A stretch of DNA of 64,000 bases from Aptenodytes patagonicus (taxonomy: Eukaryota; Chordata; Aves; Sphenisciformes; Spheniscidae), in NCBI RefSeq assembly GCF_965638725.1, contig NC_134962.1, forward strand, positions 1,619,501 through 1,683,500, written 5' to 3'. The notes beneath the pieces are model-generated. The model searched no databases. It was given only the letters and a program-made list of their open reading frames with translations, and was not told where the DNA came from. This document shows, piece by piece, positions 60,138 through 64,000 of the stretch; position 1 is the stretch's first letter; the number at the start of each line of letters is the position of its first letter. Position numbers and translations under genes: made by a program.

Positions 60138-63100
60138 CGTGCATGGATGGGAAGCGTGTGCGTGCTGTTTGGGGGTGCAGAGCAGTGCCTGCGCGCGCGT
60201 TTGATAGGGAGCTGGGGAACTTCCTGCTTTTGCCGTTGGGGCACAGCGCGTACCGGTCCCCACGGCATTTTGGGGTGTCCCGCATGCAGCTCGAGGGGTT
60301 TGCGCTCGGTGGCGGGCACGCACGTGCTCCTTTTTGCCCAGACTCTGCTCGGGCCCAAGCAAGCAGCCAGGCCGTGCAGGCTGCCTGCCCGTGCTGCTGG
60401 GCAGGGCTGGAGGCTGCCAGGTTTCAGAGGAGGCATCGAGGTGTCATCAGTGACCTTCCAGCCTCTCCCTCCCCGTGCTGGGACTGGCTCCAAGGGAGAG
60501 CTTCAGGCATCTGCTTTCCAATACGTGTTTCACTCATGTTTACAGCACACGCAGCAGCCCTGCGAGAGCTCCGCAGCGCTGCTTTGCCTCCGATTCAAAA
60601 GGCCTAATAAAAACTAAAGAGATAAAGACGCTCTCTGAGGATTCTTTTACTGTCCTTACCAGCAATGAATTATAAAAGGGGAGATAGAAACCTATTCTCT
60701 TCCAGTTTTGCACCTGGAAGAGAAAGTAGCTGTGTCTGTGCAGGTGTTAAGATTCGGTGGCAGTTTTTCACGCAGCTCAGGAACGCTCTGCAGGTTTGCT
60801 CCATTACGGTGGGCACCTCCCTCCTACCCAAGATGTCTGCAAACCGCCACTGAGCTTTGCAAACTCTTCGGTGGGTGTCCCGTGCAAAGGCCGTGCAGCG
60901 ACTGAGAAGTGCCACTGTCCCTGGAAGGAGCCCGGCTCCGCACGGCGCCCGGGGGGGGGGTGCAACGTGCTCGAGCAGCGTACAACGCTGCAGTGGTGCT
61001 GTTTGCTCCGGGGTGAGCGATTTCCTGCCCGTTGCACGGCCCAGGAGCCGTCCCTGAGCTCCCAAGACATGCTGCTGCCTATCAGCACTAAATACCGTGC
61101 TGCAGCTCTGCTCTCTGGGGTTTCCCTCGGCCGCCTCGAGCTCTTGCAGGTTTCGGTGTGCTTTCTGCCATTGCCGGGCTTACCCTGCAAGCTGTGCCCG
61201 TGAGGCCCGGGGTGTGAAAGGCGTGCAGTGATTTTTTCAGGGAGGACTTTTCGCACGATCTTACTGCATCGCACTTTTTCTGCAAGTGGGTGGTTAACAC
61301 GTCCTGAACAAGGAAAGAGCCAGACCAGAGGCCCAAAAAGTCGTGAATCCCTTTTCAAAACACTCTCGATGTGTTTTAGTTCTGTCGGTTTTTTGCGAGT
61401 GGCTTTTTCTGCCTTGTGTTCAGGTGGGGGGGGCTGGCCCGTCGCATGCGTGTTTGGTCTGGTTGGCAGTATTTTTTTACATGAGTTTCTAATGAACTCG
61501 TCTGGTAGTGGTTTACTTAGTGCTTATTTTTTGCAAGGCTCTTCCTTTTCTTTTTCCATCCTCCCCACCCAGACCAACCCTGCCCGATAACCAGCTGCCA
61601 GCTCTATTTCCCTCACGTTCCTTCTTGCTTTCCAGGTTACCCAACCTAATGTTCATTAAAGTGGTATTTCACAGGGAGTTCTATTTCTTTTCCTTCTCCA
61701 AGACAAACAACGGTAACCAGCAATGTTAATTCATCCGCTAGAAATTGTGAAGCCCTTTTCCGGGGAAGCCTGTCTGCGTTTCCACCGGCGCCGCTGTCAG
61801 CAGCTCCCCGGGGACCTGCCCTGGCAGCTGCGTCCTCGGGGCCTAAGTGGGGCTGGACGGGGCAGATAAAAGGCCCCTCTGCCGCCGTAACCGGCTCCCT
61901 ACGGCGCCTAATGGCAGAGGCGTTGTAAAGGTGGTACGAAGGCGGCAAACCCACCGCGACGCTGCCCTGCACCAGTTTTCCCAGCAGCTGGTGGCCTCTT
62001 GGAAAGCAAAAACTTGCTTTTGCTGTCGGACGCCGGGCAACGGGAACCTCCCCGGGCTCCTCCCCAGCACCCACGGCCGGGAGGAATTCACCTCCCGGCC
62101 CCTTATCTGCTCGCCGCTCCCCGGCCTGCCCCTTTATCGGTCGGCAGGCTCCTCGCAGCCTTAGTGCCCGGGAGGTTGCTGCGAAAGGACGGCCTGTTAT
62201 TTTTCAAACCTTTAGCAAATCACTCTGCAAAATTTTTTGTTTTTTCTTTGCCTGCCCAGGTGTACTTTTGCATTTGCCTTGCCAGAGTCGCTGTTCTCTT
62301 CCCTTCCCCCTCCTCAGACACGGCTCGAGTACTTTGTAGGGATCCTTCCAGTAGTTACTTACAATATTTTGCTTTGTTGGCCTGGCTTCGATCTTGGAAG
62401 AAGCATTTTGGTGGGTTCTACAATCTGGTCGAAGACCTCGGTATCGTGTCTTTAAGCCCTCTCGGTGCTGCCTGCCAGCGCTCGGCCCTGCGGGGCTGCC
62501 CGTGTGGGCAGAGGCTCGAGGGCGGTGGGAGCCTCTCTGCAACGCCCGCCCGCTCCTCCCCTCCGCCCTCTCCCCAACACGTCCCATTCCGCCGCGGTTT
62601 TCTCCTTCAGATCACAAGAGGATGAAGGAGCTGGCTTGAATTAACTAGTTAGAGGGTTACCACGCTTGGTCTCTCTAATATATCTTGAATTTTGTGGCAC
62701 CGGGGCACTGTGCCTATTTTCCTAAGACAAATGCAGAGGCTTACTTTAATAGATCCACTTTTTTTAAGAGCCTGGGTTGCGTGGTCTATAGCAAACCTCG
62801 GGAGAAAAGTGAGCAATGCTGCATTTGCCGTTGGGTCGTTATCTCTCAAATCAGGAAGGTCGCGCTGCAAAAATAGAGTTCCTGTTTGCGCGGGCGGCAG
62901 CGTCCTGCGCACGCATGGGAAGAGCATCGGGCGCAGGCCGCTCGGCTGCCGCCGCGACGCCGGTGCGGTGATGGCCCCAGCACTGTCCTGCCCGCTCTTA
63001 CAGAAGAGCTGCCCCGGGAATGAAAATTCACCGCCTCCTGCCTCCCCCTTGGTTTAGCTTCTCGTACACCAAGGCGGGGGATCCTTTCCACAGCAGCTGG

Positions 63101-63709
63101 GGAAGCGGCCAGACACCTTCCCCTCGGGCGTCCCCGGGGATTACAGACCTCCCTGTTTTCAGTTGCAGCTTTCTGGGTATTTTTGTGTATCTCGCCCCAG
63201 GGATGTGATTCTGAGGGTTGGCCATGCAAGGTCTCCCAGGTTAGGGTCCCCTCTCCCTGGGAACCGCAGCCCCGCTCCCCCCGCCGTGTCCAGCCCAGGG
63301 GGAAGGCTGGATCGTTTCTCGGGAAAAGCTTGTTACATGAGCACTGGATTTCTTTTAAAAAAGCAGCTCACGTGTTTTCCAGAACTGGATTTATTGTATT
63401 TGTAATTGTCTTATACCCTTTTCGGTCTTCCTCTGCAAAGACTTTGCATACCCTCACCTTTCCCGCGGCAAGGGACGTCAGCAGTACCCTCATTCAAGCA
63501 TTTTATTATTTTTTCCCTCTGAGAATGGCGATAAACTACGGATCTCCGCAACTTTTATGCTGGGTGCAAAGTAGCCATTTAGCATACAGATGCTTAAAGT
63601 CTATTTGTTAAATCTTTAGGTCAATTTTCCGTTTCATGCATTTTATTAGTATTCTCACAATACAAAGAGAAGCCTCAGAACTAAAACAATCCATTTATGG
63701 AGAGAGACG

Positions 63710-64000
63710 GACACGTACGGTTTCATACCAAGTTTATTTCTTTTTTTTTCTTTTTCTGTTTTTTCATAATCACTTCTTTTGCACAACAACAACCTCAAGT
63801 TGACAATGAAATGCACGCGGTAGACCGAAGGGAACCGGACAAGGCTCTGTTAGTGATGGAAAGTCCTTCCACGACACCGCGCCAGCTCCCCACCCGGCTG
63901 CCCACCCGGCACGAGCAAAGGTGGCCCAGGCTGCGGCAGGAGGAATGAATCCTGCCCGGGAGGGCAGCCGGGGCGCTGAGCCCTGGGGTTACGGCTCAGC
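63710..64000 (-). other. Possible 3'UTR end of a minus-strand gene, likely STMN3
   Basis: AATAAA on the minus strand at 63738-63733 follows an A-rich stretch and a plain non-coding stretch running in from the right edge. In human and other amniotes the next gene after GMEB2 is STMN3 on the same strand. No coding sequence is visible in the 260 bases available, so the gene name is inferred from synteny only. Confidence 0.4.
63733..63738 (-). terminator. Candidate poly(A) signal (AATAAA) for the gene beyond the right edge
   Basis: GAAATAAACTTGG on the minus strand. It is the clearest hexamer in the last 300 bases. Confidence 0.45.

Larger units (their letters stand above)
59791..63700. other. 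Intergenic between GMEB2 and the next gene, no gene recognised
   Basis: The first part is GC-rich, with a C21 tract at 60035-60055 and a (CCCT)n repeat at about 60115-60137. After 60500 the sequence becomes ordinary. None of the open frames resembles a family and no CR1 is present. Confidence 0.45.

Noticed and set aside
58179-60607. Long open frames (up to 372 residues) around the GMEB2 CpG island and G-rich minisatellite
   Set aside because: Low-complexity Gly/Arg/Pro translations that follow the G- and C-runs, present in several frames at once.

Overview
The window is vertebrate nuclear DNA, almost certainly from a bird. Genes have GT-AG introns, CpG-island promoters and compact intergenic spaces. 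The only recognisable interspersed repeats are CR1 LINEs ending in the ATTCTATG-type octamer. The gene order FNDC11 (+), HELZ2 (-), GMEB2 (-) and probably STMN3 (-) matches human 20q13.33, so this is a conserved syntenic block, likely on a small, gene-dense avian chromosome. The species cannot be named from the sequence alone.

Layout. 1-1901: sequence upstream of FNDC11, no gene seen. 1902-2940: last exon of FNDC11, carrying the whole 312-residue reading frame. About 3690-25264: HELZ2 on the minus strand. I traced 19 coding exons whose splice phases all agree, giving a 2,821-residue protein (zinc fingers, helicase 1, RNB exoribonuclease, helicase 2) followed by a 3'UTR of about 3 kb that converges on FNDC11. 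25265-40490: a 15 kb intergenic interval. It holds two interferon-response-type motifs upstream of HELZ2, a nested pair of CR1 elements, an orphan CpG island near 32 kb, and one partner of a young inverted duplication. The other partner, near 39.3-39.9 kb, abuts a third CR1. About 40490-59620: GMEB2 on the minus strand, nine coding exons giving 532 residues plus a non-coding first exon in a CpG island with NRF1-type sites. Its first intron holds a very G-rich minisatellite. 59620-63710: intergenic. 63710-64000: an antisense poly(A) signal that fits the 3' end of STMN3 entering from the right.

How the parts relate. HELZ2 is an interferon-induced cytoplasmic/nuclear helicase-exonuclease and nuclear-receptor cofactor in mammals. 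The GAAANNGAAANNGAAA array at 25749-25768 sits just upstream of a plausible first exon and would explain such induction here. GMEB2 is a SAND-domain transcription factor with housekeeping-type promoter features. FNDC11 is a small testis-associated FN3 protein transcribed toward HELZ2. The genes look like independent neighbours, not a co-regulated cluster.

The most unusual observations are the roughly 97.5%-identical inverted duplication joined to a direct duplicate and a CR1, the orphan CpG island with a possible unannotated minus-strand first exon, the triple-GAAA promoter array with three upstream ORFs in the HELZ2 leader, and the G-rich array on the template strand of GMEB2 intron 1.
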